Shown in pieces: positions 35,456 through 44,606 of a stretch of 64,000 bases of DNA. The position numbers and the translations under genes are program-made. The stretch is from JAIBCC01 sp963763855 (GTDB lineage: Bacteria > Acidobacteriota > Blastocatellia > Pyrinomonadales > Pyrinomonadaceae), in NCBI GenBank assembly GCA_963763855.1, contig CAVXPU010000010.1, positions 1 to 64,000 on the forward strand. Direction: 5' to 3'. The notes below the pieces were generated by a model that was not told the origin of the DNA, searched no databases, and saw nothing but the letters and a program-made list of their open reading frames with translations. Position 1 is the stretch's first letter; every line of letters starts with the position of its first letter.

Positions 35456-35668
35456 TTAATAACGCTCATCTTCATAATCGAAAGCGTCAAAACTATCAGG
35501 GTCGTTTCGACTGCTTGTCTTTTTTTCGTAAAGATCTAATTCAACCGGATCGAGTCCGACAACTTCTAAATCGACCCCGCATTCTTCACAGGAAACTACG
35601 TCTCCCTGCTCCGATTCGGCATCTACATAAACTTTTTCCTCGCATTCCGGACAGGCTGCTGCTGGCAT
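35456..35668 (-). CDS. LysW-like zinc-ribbon protein with atypical C-terminus
   Basis: 70 residues with four Cys in two pairs, ACPECEEK and VSCEECGVDLEVVGLDPVEL, as in the LysW/ArgW amino-group carrier. The ribosome site GGAGGT precedes ATG 35668. LysW ends in EDWGE, whose terminal Glu carries the amino acid during lysine or arginine synthesis. This protein ends DAFDYEDERY and lacks that Glu. No lysX, lysZ, lysY or lysJ neighbours are present. It may be a zinc-ribbon protein that lost, or never had, the carrier role. The acidic linker (NDPDSFDAFDYEDE) is notable. Confidence 0.72.
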   Translation of the reverse strand: MPAAACPECEEKVYVDAESEQGDVVSCEECGVDLEVVGLDPVELDLYEKKTSSRNDPDSFDAFDYEDERY

Positions 35669-35882
35669 CCACTTACCTCCAAATAAATTTCAAATGATTT
35701 TTTAAGATTCTTTCGCCATAATGAGTGGCAAAAAATTATTACGTTAAAAAATCTAACTCTACTCAACACGTTTTTGCAAGAATTATTCGCAGAAATTCAT
35801 CGTAAATCAGAAAAAACTTTGAGATGCCTGTTTTACTCTGGTGGTTTGTCTAATTTCAGAGAAATGTGGTTTGATTCTAGAG

Positions 35883-36818
35883 ATGAATTTTCCGTTAAAT
35901 ATTTCAAAAGATAAAGAATTCGACGCAGTCGGTTTTGGTACAAACGCGGTCGATTATTTGATTGTTGTTCCCGAATATCCGCAATTTAATTCAAAAATCG
36001 AATTAACCAATTATCGACAGCTTGCGGGCGGCGAAATTGCGTCGTCAATGGCTGGATTGCGTCGTTTAGGGATGAAAACGGCTTACATCGGAAGATTTGG
36101 CGACGATTCGGCAGGCGATTTTGGTCTGCAAACTCTTCGGGATGAAGGTGTTAATATTGAATTTGCCGAACAGATCGAAGGTGCGACAACCCAAATTGCT
36201 TTCATCATTATCGACGAGAGAAATGGCGAACGAACCGTGATTTGGAAACGAGACAGCAAACTCGCTTACACGCCCGAAGAAGTTTCGCTCGATTTCGTAA
36301 AAAAAACTCAGGTTTTTCATGCCACTCCGCATGATGCTCTCGCCTGTGCAAAGCTCGCTCGCGAAGCCAAACAAAATGGGGCGATTATTTCGATTGATAT
36401 TGATAATTTATTTGAAGGAGTTTTGGAAATGATTCCTCTGGTCGACGTTTTTATTTCATCGCGAGAATTTCCAGAAAAATTGCTCGGCATCAAAGACGAA
36501 CGCGAAGCTTTGAAAGAGATCAAGTCACGTTTTGGCTGCCCTGTTGTTGGAATGACTTTAGGCGAAAGCGGCTCGCTTGTTTTGTGTGAAGATAAATTTA
36601 TTGAAACGAAAAGTTATGCCGTTCCCAATGGCTGCAAAGATACAACCGGAGCCGGAGATGCTTTTCGGGTTGGGCTAATCTATGGGTTATTAAAAGGCGA
36701 AAGTTTGGAAAACGCGTTGGAAATGGCAAACGCCGTTTCCGCTCTTAAATGTCGCGAAATCGGTGCGAGAACGGCTTTGCCAAATGCAAATGAACTCAAA
36801 GAATTGTTGAGAAAATAA
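35883..36818 (+). CDS. PfkB-family carbohydrate kinase
   Basis: 311 residues from ATG 35883; a GTG at 35841 would add 14 residues without conservation. PfkB/ribokinase fold: FDAVGFGTNAVDYLIVVPEY begins the sugar-binding half, LAGGEIASSMAGLRRLGMKT is the first signature, and DTTGAGDAFRVGLIYGLLKG the second with the catalytic Asp. Length is normal. The sugar is unknown; related enzymes phosphorylate ribose, fructose, adenosine or 2-keto-3-deoxygluconate. It is 4 bases from the convergent hydrolase gene, so no terminator room exists. Confidence 0.87.
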   Translation: MNFPLNISKDKEFDAVGFGTNAVDYLIVVPEYPQFNSKIELTNYRQLAGGEIASSMAGLRRLGMKTAYIGRFGDDSAGDFGLQTLRDEGVNIEFAEQIEGATTQIAFIIIDERNGERTVIWKRDSKLAYTPEEVSLDFVKKTQVFHATPHDALACAKLAREAKQNGAIISIDIDNLFEGVLEMIPLVDVFISSREFPEKLLGIKDEREALKEIKSRFGCPVVGMTLGESGSLVLCEDKFIETKSYAVPNGCKDTTGAGDAFRVGLIYGLLKGESLENALEMANAVSALKCREIGARTALPNANELKELLRK

Positions 36819-36822
36819 AAAC

Positions 36823-37491
36823 CTATAAATTATCCTTAAAAAAACCAATCACTTTTGCCCACGCATCTTTTGCTGCCGATTCATCATAAACTTCCGGACG
36901 GGTATTATTGAAAAAAGCGTGATCGGCATCGTATTTGAGAGTATCTACGGGCAATCCATATTTATCCGCTGCGGCTTCCAATTCGGCAACCTTTTTAGGA
37001 TTGATCCAGCCATCGTGAATTCCCGAAACAAAAACAACCGTAGCTTTCAATTTCGCTAAAACTTCTTCCTCCGGAATATCGCCATAAAAAGGAGCCGCCG
37101 CACTTATGCCCTCGATTTCACAAGCCGCACGCAAAGCATAAGTACCTCCCATGCAATACCCCGTTATACCGAAATGCTTCACTCCAAATACTTCACGAGA
37201 TTTATCCATAGCACTTTCAATCGTATTCAGCCCATCGTCAATTTCTAAAGCATTCATCATTTTTGAGGCATCTTCAGGATTGGTCGCTAATCTACCGCGA
37301 TACAAATCAGGGGCAATTGCGATAAAACCTTCATCAGCATAACGATTGGCAATATCTTTAATATGCTCATTTAATCCCCACCATTCGTGAATTAAGACTA
37401 CGACTTTTGCGTCTTCTATATTATCCGGCTTGGCGACATAGGCAGTTGACATTCCGTTTGCCGTCACAAAATTGAATATCTCGTTTTCCAT
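36823..37491 (-). CDS. dienelactone hydrolase family protein
   Basis: 222 residues from ATG 37491, chosen for the ribosome site TAGGTGGG and because homology starts at MENEIFNFVTANGMSTAYVA. An ATG 63 bases upstream lacks a site. Cys nucleophile elbow GITGYCMGGTYAL, acid Asp in GIHDGWINPKK, His in KYDADHAFFN: the Cys-Asp-His triad of dienelactone hydrolase. Cytoplasmic. The reaction is hydrolysis of a lactone or ester, substrate unknown. Confidence 0.9.
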   Translation of the reverse strand: MENEIFNFVTANGMSTAYVAKPDNIEDAKVVVLIHEWWGLNEHIKDIANRYADEGFIAIAPDLYRGRLATNPEDASKMMNALEIDDGLNTIESAMDKSREVFGVKHFGITGYCMGGTYALRAACEIEGISAAAPFYGDIPEEEVLAKLKATVVFVSGIHDGWINPKKVAELEAAADKYGLPVDTLKYDADHAFFNNTRPEVYDESAAKDAWAKVIGFFKDNL

Positions 37492-37591
37492 AATTTTCCC
37501 ACCTAAAAAATATATTTCAATAGAATTATAGTCCTCATAAAGCCAACTTGCCATCTCTTAAAAATCAATTTTCGTGAATACTTTCGAATAG

Positions 37592-37621
37592 TTGACTTTC
37601 AAATCATTTTAAGGTTAAATT
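37592..37621 (+). promoter_or_regulatory. sigma70-like promoter of the TonB receptor gene
   Basis: TTGACT (37592-37597) and TAAATT (37616-37621) are 18 bases apart. The predicted start of transcription is at about 37628, just before the GntR operator at 37631. Confidence 0.55.
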
Positions 37622-37630
37622 TGTGTAAAC

Positions 37631-37647
37631 GGTGGTCTAGTCCACTT
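37631..37647. promoter_or_regulatory. GntR (DasR/NagR-like) operator upstream of the TonB receptor
   Basis: GGTGGTCTAGTCCACTT is identical to the site at 63313-63329, upstream of the gntR gene. It is a near-palindrome around CTAG and close to the dre consensus known for DasR/NagR-type GntR regulators (TGGTCTAGACCA). It sits at the predicted transcription start, as expected for repression. Confidence 0.8.
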
Positions 37648-37723
37648 AAAATTTCAAACTAAAAACCAAACAAGGCACATCCATTCGACATTTTCGTTTT
37701 AGAAATTGTGAGGTCTGAATTAT

Positions 37724-40700
37724 ATGAAACGTCTAAAGAACTTAAGTATTTTACTACTGGTATATTTTTCAATCGCAATGAGCGTTAATCTTAATGCTCA
37801 AACGATTACCGCAACGCTTGCAGGAATCGTCAGCGATCCAAATGGAGCAATCGTTCCGGGAGCTACTGTTACGGCAACTTCTAATGAAACAGGTCTTTCC
37901 AAAAGCGTTACAACCAACGATGACGGAAGATATACCATCACGTCCCTTCAACCAGGAGCTTATACAATAAAAATTGATAAGCAGGGCTTTGCAGCAACTA
38001 CAACGCCAAATATCAGACTTGAAACCGGACAAAGTGCTTCACTTAATCTAACGCTTCAAGTAACAGCAGGGCAAGTTTCGGTAGATGTGGATGGAGGAGA
38101 CCAAACTCAATTACTAAATACTGAAAGTTCGGCTTTGGACACTACGATTGAAAATAAGTTGGTGCAAGATCTACCTTCAGGCGAAAGAAGTGCTTTGGCA
38201 TTTATCAATCTCGTGCCCGGGGCGATTGATGGCGGATTTGCAGCAGGTCGCGGTGAAGGTTTGAATGAAAACGGAAATGCTCAAGGACCGATTGGTTCAC
38301 CCGGTAACAGAAACTTTTTTGATTCAAATTTCTCGGTTAATGGCGGACGTTCGGCGACAAATGACGTTTTGCTCGATGGTGTTTCTAATACAATCGGTGA
38401 CTTTAACGGTATCGCGATTTCGCCTCCGCAAGATTCTATTCGTGAATTTAAGGTTGTCGCGGGTTCATATTCTTCAGAATATGGCAGAAGCGGCGGCGGT
38501 ATTGTTTCAATCTCTACGAAATACGGCGGAAAGAAATTCAATGGAGCCGTTTACGAGTATTTTCAAGATGGAAGCTTGAACGCAAACGGTTGGCAAAGAA
38601 ACCGACGCGGTCTGAAGCCCGATGGAACACTCGTTTTGCCAAGACAAGATATTTCGAGACATCAATATGGCTTTGCTCTCGGCGGTCCGATGCACTTTTT
38701 CAATTTTGGCGAAGGCACTCCGGGCGGAATGTTTAAGAAACTTGAAAAAACATTTTTCTTTTATAATTACGAAGGTCGCCGTGAGAAAAATCCTTTTTCG
38801 CGTGAAATTACTTTGCCTACAAATCGTATGAGAACCGGAGATTTAGGCGAGCTTCTACAAACTTCTGCTGCAACCGTAACTTCTGCAACTACCCGCACGG
38901 CTTGGGCATATCAAGCAGGTAATCCGGGCGGAGTAGCTGGTGCCCCTGTTTTGACAGGTCAAATTTTCAATCCATTTGGTGCCTTAGTTCCTTATACACA
39001 AACCGTAACAAACATTGCAACCGGAGTCGTAACGACTTCTACAGTCCAAGGCAGACCCGCTTTTGCTGCAAACAATATCAGTTCATTGCCAACTTGCTCC
39101 GGCGTAAGAACAACAGCTTGCTTAGATCCTGCGGCATTGAAAGTTATTGGATTTTTGCCAAGCCCGAATGTTTCCGGAACTGCAAATAATTACGTAGCTT
39201 CCGATCTGGCGATATTTAATCGTGAAGTTCACGCGGCTAGAATGGATCACACGTTTTCCGATAATCACAGTATGTTCGGCAGATTTAGCTGGGAACGCAG
39301 ATTTACCTCGGAGCCTAATTATTTTAACGGCAGCCCGGCGGCAAACGTCAGAAAAGTAAGAGATACTTTTACCAATTTTACGATTAACGACACTTATTCA
39401 TTAACCTCAAATTTGATCAACAATTTTCGCGTTGGATACACCCGTGCACGTGCGAATCAAATTCCGGAAAGTCTTGGTTTTGACCCAACTCTTCTTGGTC
39501 TGCCAACTTATCTTCGCGACCGTGCAGCGGCTCTTAAGTTCCCTGATCTAACTATTGGCGGAGGCTCTGTAAGTGCAACGTTGGCAGGTGAGGTAACGAG
39601 TGGTCAGATTGGCGGTGCAGGTAATAATCAGCCGCGTGACACTATTACCATTGCTGATGGCATGACTTATGTCGCCGGAAATCAAACGATAAAATTCGGC
39701 GGTGAATTCCGCATATATCGTTTTTATCCTTTCCAATTTTTCTCCCCAACCGGCAGCTTCTCATTCAATAGAACTTGGACGAGAGGTCCGATTGGTACGA
39801 CAACTCCTACAAACGTCGCCGATTCAGGTTCATCATTAGCGTCATTCTTCTTAGGCTTGCCAACATCAGGTTCGCAAGAAGCAGTAGCGGCGGCAACCAT
39901 TTTCCATAAATACTACGCGGGATACGTGCAAGATGATTGGAAAATAATGCGTAACTTAACCTTAAATCTGGGAGTTCGATGGGATTATGAAACAGGCACG
40001 GAAGAAACGCATGGGTTAATCACAAATTTTGACTTGGATGCAGCTGCTCCTTTGCAGGCATTATCAAGTGTAACGATTGATCCGCAGGTTTTGGCTTTAA
40101 ATCCGAATATTCGAAATTTGAAAGGATTGCTTTCGTTCCAAAATAGACCGCAGTCTGAAACAACGGGTACAAAAATAGCTCCAAGAGTTGGTTTTGCATA
40201 TAGTTTAAGTGACAAAATGACGATTCGTGGTGGTTACGGATTATTTTATGTTCCGCTTTCTTTGGAAGGAACAACTGTTCAAGGTACTAATTTTTCGACC
40301 AACTTAGCTCAATCTACACAAACTTCGCAGATTTTGAATGGTTCTTTAACATCTCAAAACACAACCTATTTGAGCGATCCTTTCCCGACCGGATTAGCAC
40401 CTGCTCCAGGAATCAGCTTGGGAAATCTTACCCGCATTGGTCAGCAAGTTTTTGCAGTAGAACCAAAACGCGATTCACCATATAGCCAACAATGGAATTT
40501 GGTTTTCCAACGTCAATTGTTCAAAAATACCGTAATGGATATTGGTTATGTAGGCGGACGCGGTATTCATTTGCCAATCCAAACTGCTGAATTAAATCAA
40601 ATATCGCCAACTATTTTGGCTGCTGCTCAAGCAAGTCTTACCCGACCAAATAGTTGCGGAGCGACAACCGCTACTTTGGCTCTAACGATTGCTTGCCCAT

Positions 40701-41641
40701 CAGTTGCTGCTTTCTTTAACCAACAGTTGGCTAATCCTTTTGCCGGATTATTGAACGTCCCAGGGTCGGCTTTGAACACCACAAATACAACACGACTTGC
40801 TCAATTACGTCCATTCCCACAATACACTAGCGTTCAGCTTTTCCGCCCGCATTGGGGAGAAAGTTATTACCACGCTCTGCAAGTAAATCTCCAACGCCGT
40901 TTTACAAATGGACTTTCAGCAACGGTCAATTATTCTTGGTCTAAATCACTGGATACAGGCGGCGTAGGAAACGGTGCAGCTTTCTTGGATTCAACTGCGA
41001 TTCAAGATATTTACAATTTCAAACGCGAAAAATCACTTTCTACGTTCGATGTGCCTCATCGCTTTGTTGCCAGCTGGTCTTACGAATTACCGATTGGCAA
41101 AAAGAAATGGCTCGGTTCAAATTTGGGCGGGTTTGCCAACGCAATTTTGGGCGGATGGCAAACTTCCGGCAGCTACACATGGCAAGTAGGAACTCCTTTA
41201 GCCATTACAGTTCCCGCGTTTTCTGTCGGTTTGGGAAATGCCTCATTCCGTGCCAATCGATTGCCGGGCGATGCGATTCCATCTATTGATACGGCTCGCG
41301 AAAATGCAAGAAATGGCGGAGTTTGGTTTGACACAACTCTTTTCCAAACGCCTGCTGACTTTGTTTATGGAAATGGAGCGAGAACATTTAATGACGTAAG
41401 ACGCGACAACTACAAAACATTAAATCTTTCATTGCTCAAGAATTTTGCTTGGGATGAAGGTAAACAAAAAGTTCAGCTTCGTGCAGAATTCTTGAATGCC
41501 TTCAACTGGGTTGTCTTGGGAACACCTGTCACAACTGTTGGATCAGGAGCTGCAAACTCAGGCTTAACCGGTTTTGGGCAAATCAGAACTCAGGGCAATA
41601 CGCCGCGAAATATCCAACTTGTGGCTCGTTACACATTCTAA
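37724..41641 (+). CDS. TonB-dependent receptor with carboxypeptidase-regulatory domain (glycan or amino-sugar locus)
   Basis: 1305 residues. Signal peptide ends after SVNLNAQ. A carboxypeptidase-regulatory-like domain (ATLAGIVSDPNGAIVPGATV) and a plug (NDVLLDGVSNTIGDFNGIAI, SIREFKVVAGSYSSEYGRSG) precede a large barrel ending in NIQLVARYTF with terminal Phe. This is the Acidobacteriota counterpart of SusC-like importers. It is the only promoter with the GntR operator besides gntR, so the substrate is probably an amino-sugar-containing glycan. The 1305-residue length is large for the class. A terminator follows at 41659, so the downstream genes may have their own promoter. Confidence 0.88.
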   Translation: MKRLKNLSILLLVYFSIAMSVNLNAQTITATLAGIVSDPNGAIVPGATVTATSNETGLSKSVTTNDDGRYTITSLQPGAYTIKIDKQGFAATTTPNIRLETGQSASLNLTLQVTAGQVSVDVDGGDQTQLLNTESSALDTTIENKLVQDLPSGERSALAFINLVPGAIDGGFAAGRGEGLNENGNAQGPIGSPGNRNFFDSNFSVNGGRSATNDVLLDGVSNTIGDFNGIAISPPQDSIREFKVVAGSYSSEYGRSGGGIVSISTKYGGKKFNGAVYEYFQDGSLNANGWQRNRRGLKPDGTLVLPRQDISRHQYGFALGGPMHFFNFGEGTPGGMFKKLEKTFFFYNYEGRREKNPFSREITLPTNRMRTGDLGELLQTSAATVTSATTRTAWAYQAGNPGGVAGAPVLTGQIFNPFGALVPYTQTVTNIATGVVTTSTVQGRPAFAANNISSLPTCSGVRTTACLDPAALKVIGFLPSPNVSGTANNYVASDLAIFNREVHAARMDHTFSDNHSMFGRFSWERRFTSEPNYFNGSPAANVRKVRDTFTNFTINDTYSLTSNLINNFRVGYTRARANQIPESLGFDPTLLGLPTYLRDRAAALKFPDLTIGGGSVSATLAGEVTSGQIGGAGNNQPRDTITIADGMTYVAGNQTIKFGGEFRIYRFYPFQFFSPTGSFSFNRTWTRGPIGTTTPTNVADSGSSLASFFLGLPTSGSQEAVAAATIFHKYYAGYVQDDWKIMRNLTLNLGVRWDYETGTEETHGLITNFDLDAAAPLQALSSVTIDPQVLALNPNIRNLKGLLSFQNRPQSETTGTKIAPRVGFAYSLSDKMTIRGGYGLFYVPLSLEGTTVQGTNFSTNLAQSTQTSQILNGSLTSQNTTYLSDPFPTGLAPAPGISLGNLTRIGQQVFAVEPKRDSPYSQQWNLVFQRQLFKNTVMDIGYVGGRGIHLPIQTAELNQISPTILAAAQASLTRPNSCGATTATLALTIACPSVAAFFNQQLANPFAGLLNVPGSALNTTNTTRLAQLRPFPQYTSVQLFRPHWGESYYHALQVNLQRRFTNGLSATVNYSWSKSLDTGGVGNGAAFLDSTAIQDIYNFKREKSLSTFDVPHRFVASWSYELPIGKKKWLGSNLGGFANAILGGWQTSGSYTWQVGTPLAITVPAFSVGLGNASFRANRLPGDAIPSIDTARENARNGGVWFDTTLFQTPADFVYGNGARTFNDVRRDNYKTLNLSLLKNFAWDEGKQKVQLRAEFLNAFNWVVLGTPVTTVGSGAANSGLTGFGQIRTQGNTPRNIQLVARYTF

Positions 41642-41658
41642 ACCAAGGATAAAATTAG

Positions 41659-41700
41659 AAGGATGAAGGCTGAATATTTGCTTCATCCTTCATCCTTTTT
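41659..41700 (+). terminator. intrinsic terminator of the TonB receptor gene
   Basis: AAGGATGAAG (41659-41668) pairs with CTTCATCCTT (41681-41690), followed by CATCCTTTTT. The right arm is a CTTCATC heptamer repeat. Confidence 0.72.
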
Positions 41701-41718
41701 CCGTTATCCTTCTAAGAC

Positions 41719-43008
41719 ATGATTCCAATCGGTTTACTTATAATCTTCGCATTCTTCGCCGTGCTGATGTTCACACGGAAAGTTCCCGCACTTCTCGCTT
41801 TGCCCGCGATGGCGATTTTGATTGCGATACTCGCCCAACTTTCTCCGGTAGAAATTCTAAACACAATAATTGCTCAAGGTTCGGTCAAACTCGCCGCAGT
41901 TTATGTCGCCGTTTTTGCGGGTGCGATGATGGGACGTGTGATGATTCAGACCGCAATTGCTGAAGAAATTATCAAACGTGCGGCTGAATTTGGCGGTGAA
42001 AAACCTTTGATTGTTGCGTTTGGGTTGATGATTGTAACCGCAGTTTTATTCACGACATTGCAAGGTTTGGGAGCGATAATCACAGTTGGTTCGCTTGTTT
42101 TGCCGATAATGATGAGCCTTGGAATTCCTCGTAAACTTGCAGGAACACTTTTTCTACTTGCATTCGCGACAGGATTTATTTTCAATCCAATTCTCTTTAC
42201 GCTTTACCGGCAGCTTCTCGGCTTAAAACCCGAAGAGCTTTTGCCGAATCAAGTTTCAACTTTCGCATTTATTTTACTTGGCTTGATGGCGGTAATGGTC
42301 GTGATTTACGCGATAATCGAAGCGAAACGTTCGGGCGAAATTTTGCTGATGTCGGCAGTTTCAACCGAAGATTTATTGAAACGCACAAAACGAGTTCCGC
42401 TGATCGCGATGCTCACGCCGTTCGTTCCGCTGGCGTTGTTTTTCGGGTTTAACTACTTTGGAATCAAGCTCGATTTTATTGCCGCGTTCATAATCGGCTC
42501 GCTTTTCGCCGTGCTTTTGGTCGATTGGCGAAACGCGATTAAAACGCTTACTTCGTCCGCGATCAAAGGAATTGAAGACGGAGCACCAGCCGCGATTTTG
42601 ATGATGGGAATCGGTATGCTGTTGAACGCATTGAATTTGCCGATTATCAAAAGCTCGCTCGAACCGCTGATAAAATCGCTGCCGTTTGATTCTCCGATAT
42701 TTTATGTGGCGTTTTTCGGTTTACTTTCGCCGCTCGCGTTGTATCGCGGACCGCTCAATATTTTCGGCATCGGAATCGGACTTTTTACGATTATGTTTGG
42801 CATCGGAGTTTTACCTGCAATGGCTTTGCTTGCAGCAATTATGTGTGTCGTTCAAGTGCAAAACGTCTGCGATCCGACCAATACGCACAATGTTTGGATC
42901 GCAAATTTCGTCGGCGTCCGAGTAGAAGAATTAACGAAAACGACGATTTTACCAATCATTTTGGTTTGTATTACCGGGCTGATAATTGCAGCTTTGATGT
43001 TTTTTTAA
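41719..43008 (+). CDS. ion-transporter superfamily permease (GntP/CitMHS/DctM-like)
   Basis: 429 residues with about 11-12 membrane helices and no signal peptide. The repeated halves hold VFAGAMMGRVMIQTAIAEEI and GAIITVGSLVLPIMMSLGIP, and the second half ILMMGIGMLLNALNLPIIKS and CDPTNTHNVWIANF. This organisation is that of the ion transporter superfamily (gluconate, citrate, dicarboxylate permeases). I cannot fix the substrate. In this locus a carboxylate sugar or sugar acid would make sense. It lies between the TonB receptor and a GH3 enzyme. The stop is followed by a CACAGAGA palindrome. Confidence 0.7.
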   Translation: MIPIGLLIIFAFFAVLMFTRKVPALLALPAMAILIAILAQLSPVEILNTIIAQGSVKLAAVYVAVFAGAMMGRVMIQTAIAEEIIKRAAEFGGEKPLIVAFGLMIVTAVLFTTLQGLGAIITVGSLVLPIMMSLGIPRKLAGTLFLLAFATGFIFNPILFTLYRQLLGLKPEELLPNQVSTFAFILLGLMAVMVVIYAIIEAKRSGEILLMSAVSTEDLLKRTKRVPLIAMLTPFVPLALFFGFNYFGIKLDFIAAFIIGSLFAVLLVDWRNAIKTLTSSAIKGIEDGAPAAILMMGIGMLLNALNLPIIKSSLEPLIKSLPFDSPIFYVAFFGLLSPLALYRGPLNIFGIGIGLFTIMFGIGVLPAMALLAAIMCVVQVQNVCDPTNTHNVWIANFVGVRVEELTKTTILPIILVCITGLIIAALMFF

Positions 43009-43018
43009 GAATAATTTG

Positions 43019-43091
<73 letters not shown>

Positions 43092-43099
43092 TAAGATTT

Positions 43100-44587
43100 A
43101 TGCGTAAACTAACTTTTTTATTCATCTTGCTTCTACCAATTTTGGCGTTTGCCCAGAGTAAAACGCTGACCGCTCAAAATGGTCAAACTTACAAACTCGA
43201 CGGCACTGACGGCTTTCGCGGCAACGATGAAATGTGGCTTTACACCACAGGTTATTACGCCCAAAAACCGACCAGCAATTCTGGCGTTGACGTTTACGTT
43301 TTAGATAATAAAATCGTCGAAATCCGCGATCGTGCAGGTGCTGTTTTTTTGCAGAATAAACCTGATCCCGGAGCGTTAAATGTTGGTAAAGAGGGTTTTG
43401 TGATTAGCGGAAACGGTGCGGCAAGGCGTTGGATTTTAGCTAATTTGAAGGTCGGCGATTCAGTTAGTTTAGACGGTAAAATTCCGGTTTCTTCAACCGA
43501 TCCATACGCCTATTACGGCTACGGCATTATCCAAACTCAATCAAACAAAACTTATTATTTCAACGGCAAAAACATCAATCGAAGCAACAATTTAATTATT
43601 TATTACACCGCTGATTTTTATGCGAAAACACCGCCAAACGAAGCAGGTGTTGACATTTTGATTACGAACAACAAAGTCGCTGAAATCCGCGATCGAGCCG
43701 ATGCTGTTTTCCTACAAAAAAAGGCTGATCCGGGAGTTTTGAAAATTGCTGACGCGGCAAGTTCTTTTGTCATTTCAGGTAACGGCGAAGGTCGTAAATG
43801 GTTAGTTGAAAACATCAAAATCGGCGAAGAAATTCGGGTCAGCGGTATTGACAGCAAAGAAGTTACGCCGCTTTCAAGTTCGCCGTGTTTTGCCGGAGCA
43901 TATTATCGAAAAGCCGCTTCCTCATTCGATTCCTGGACAGGAATCGGCGGAATGCTCAAGCTCGGAACGCCGAAAATTGACGAAAAACGGTTGGGAGAAA
44001 ATAAACAACCTCTCGATAATTTCAGCATTTACATGGGTGGAAACGCAGGCGGAAAATTTGAAGTTGACGCTGGGCTGACGTGGGAATTTACCCTTGATGA
44101 AAACGGTAAAAAGAGTGAAAAACGCAACGCTTTCCGACCATTTTGGCGGACCAAAACCTGGAATTCCGGACCCGCGAAAAAAGAATTTTACTTTTATCCG
44201 GGCGAAACCGTGCAAATGGCAATTTTAGTTTCGGGTCCGAAAAAATTGAAGCTCATTATTTCTGACGGTAAGTCGAAAACTTTTCAGCAGGAGTTTGATG
44301 CGGAAGGTTTTGTCGCCGGATTGCCGCGTCAATTTAAGCGTGTAAATGCGATTGACCAAGTTGGTAATGAAGGCAAACCTGTCCAACCAACCAAAGCCGA
44401 AATTACGGGTTCGGAATGGTTGCAAACAATTCTTTTACGCGGCGAAGGCGTTTCAGTTCAACAACTTCCTATGAATTCCGCACGTTTTACCGATATGCGT
44501 TGTAGCGAAAAAAACATCGCGATTTCAGGTGCAGATTCATCAAAAGGTGCAGAAAAAATTGATATTTTCGGAACTCCGAAAAACTAA
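43100..44587 (+). CDS. secreted protein with a duplicated domain, function unknown
   Basis: 495 residues with a signal peptide (MRKLTFLFILLLPILAFAQ). Two tandem domains of about 115 residues are clearly homologous to each other: SGVDVYVLDNKIVEIRDRAG in the first matches AGVDILITNNKVAEIRDRAD in the second, and FVISGNGAARRWILANLKVG matches FVISGNGEGRKWLVENIKIG. A different C-terminal region (about 250-495) includes a beta-rich segment and Cys near the end. The N-domain phrase resembles the start region of some phosphodiester-glycosidase proteins, but I would not assign it. It lies 19 bases before a GH3 enzyme, so it is probably part of the same operon and extracytoplasmic. Confidence 0.68.
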   Translation: MRKLTFLFILLLPILAFAQSKTLTAQNGQTYKLDGTDGFRGNDEMWLYTTGYYAQKPTSNSGVDVYVLDNKIVEIRDRAGAVFLQNKPDPGALNVGKEGFVISGNGAARRWILANLKVGDSVSLDGKIPVSSTDPYAYYGYGIIQTQSNKTYYFNGKNINRSNNLIIYYTADFYAKTPPNEAGVDILITNNKVAEIRDRADAVFLQKKADPGVLKIADAASSFVISGNGEGRKWLVENIKIGEEIRVSGIDSKEVTPLSSSPCFAGAYYRKAASSFDSWTGIGGMLKLGTPKIDEKRLGENKQPLDNFSIYMGGNAGGKFEVDAGLTWEFTLDENGKKSEKRNAFRPFWRTKTWNSGPAKKEFYFYPGETVQMAILVSGPKKLKLIISDGKSKTFQQEFDAEGFVAGLPRQFKRVNAIDQVGNEGKPVQPTKAEITGSEWLQTILLRGEGVSVQQLPMNSARFTDMRCSEKNIAISGADSSKGAEKIDIFGTPKN

Positions 44588-44606
44588 TTTGTGTTAAATT
44601 TTTAGT

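Noticed and set aside
37724..41641. Classic SusC/SusD pair
   Set aside because: No SusD-like lipoprotein follows and the receptor has the Acidobacteriota carboxypeptidase-regulatory architecture.
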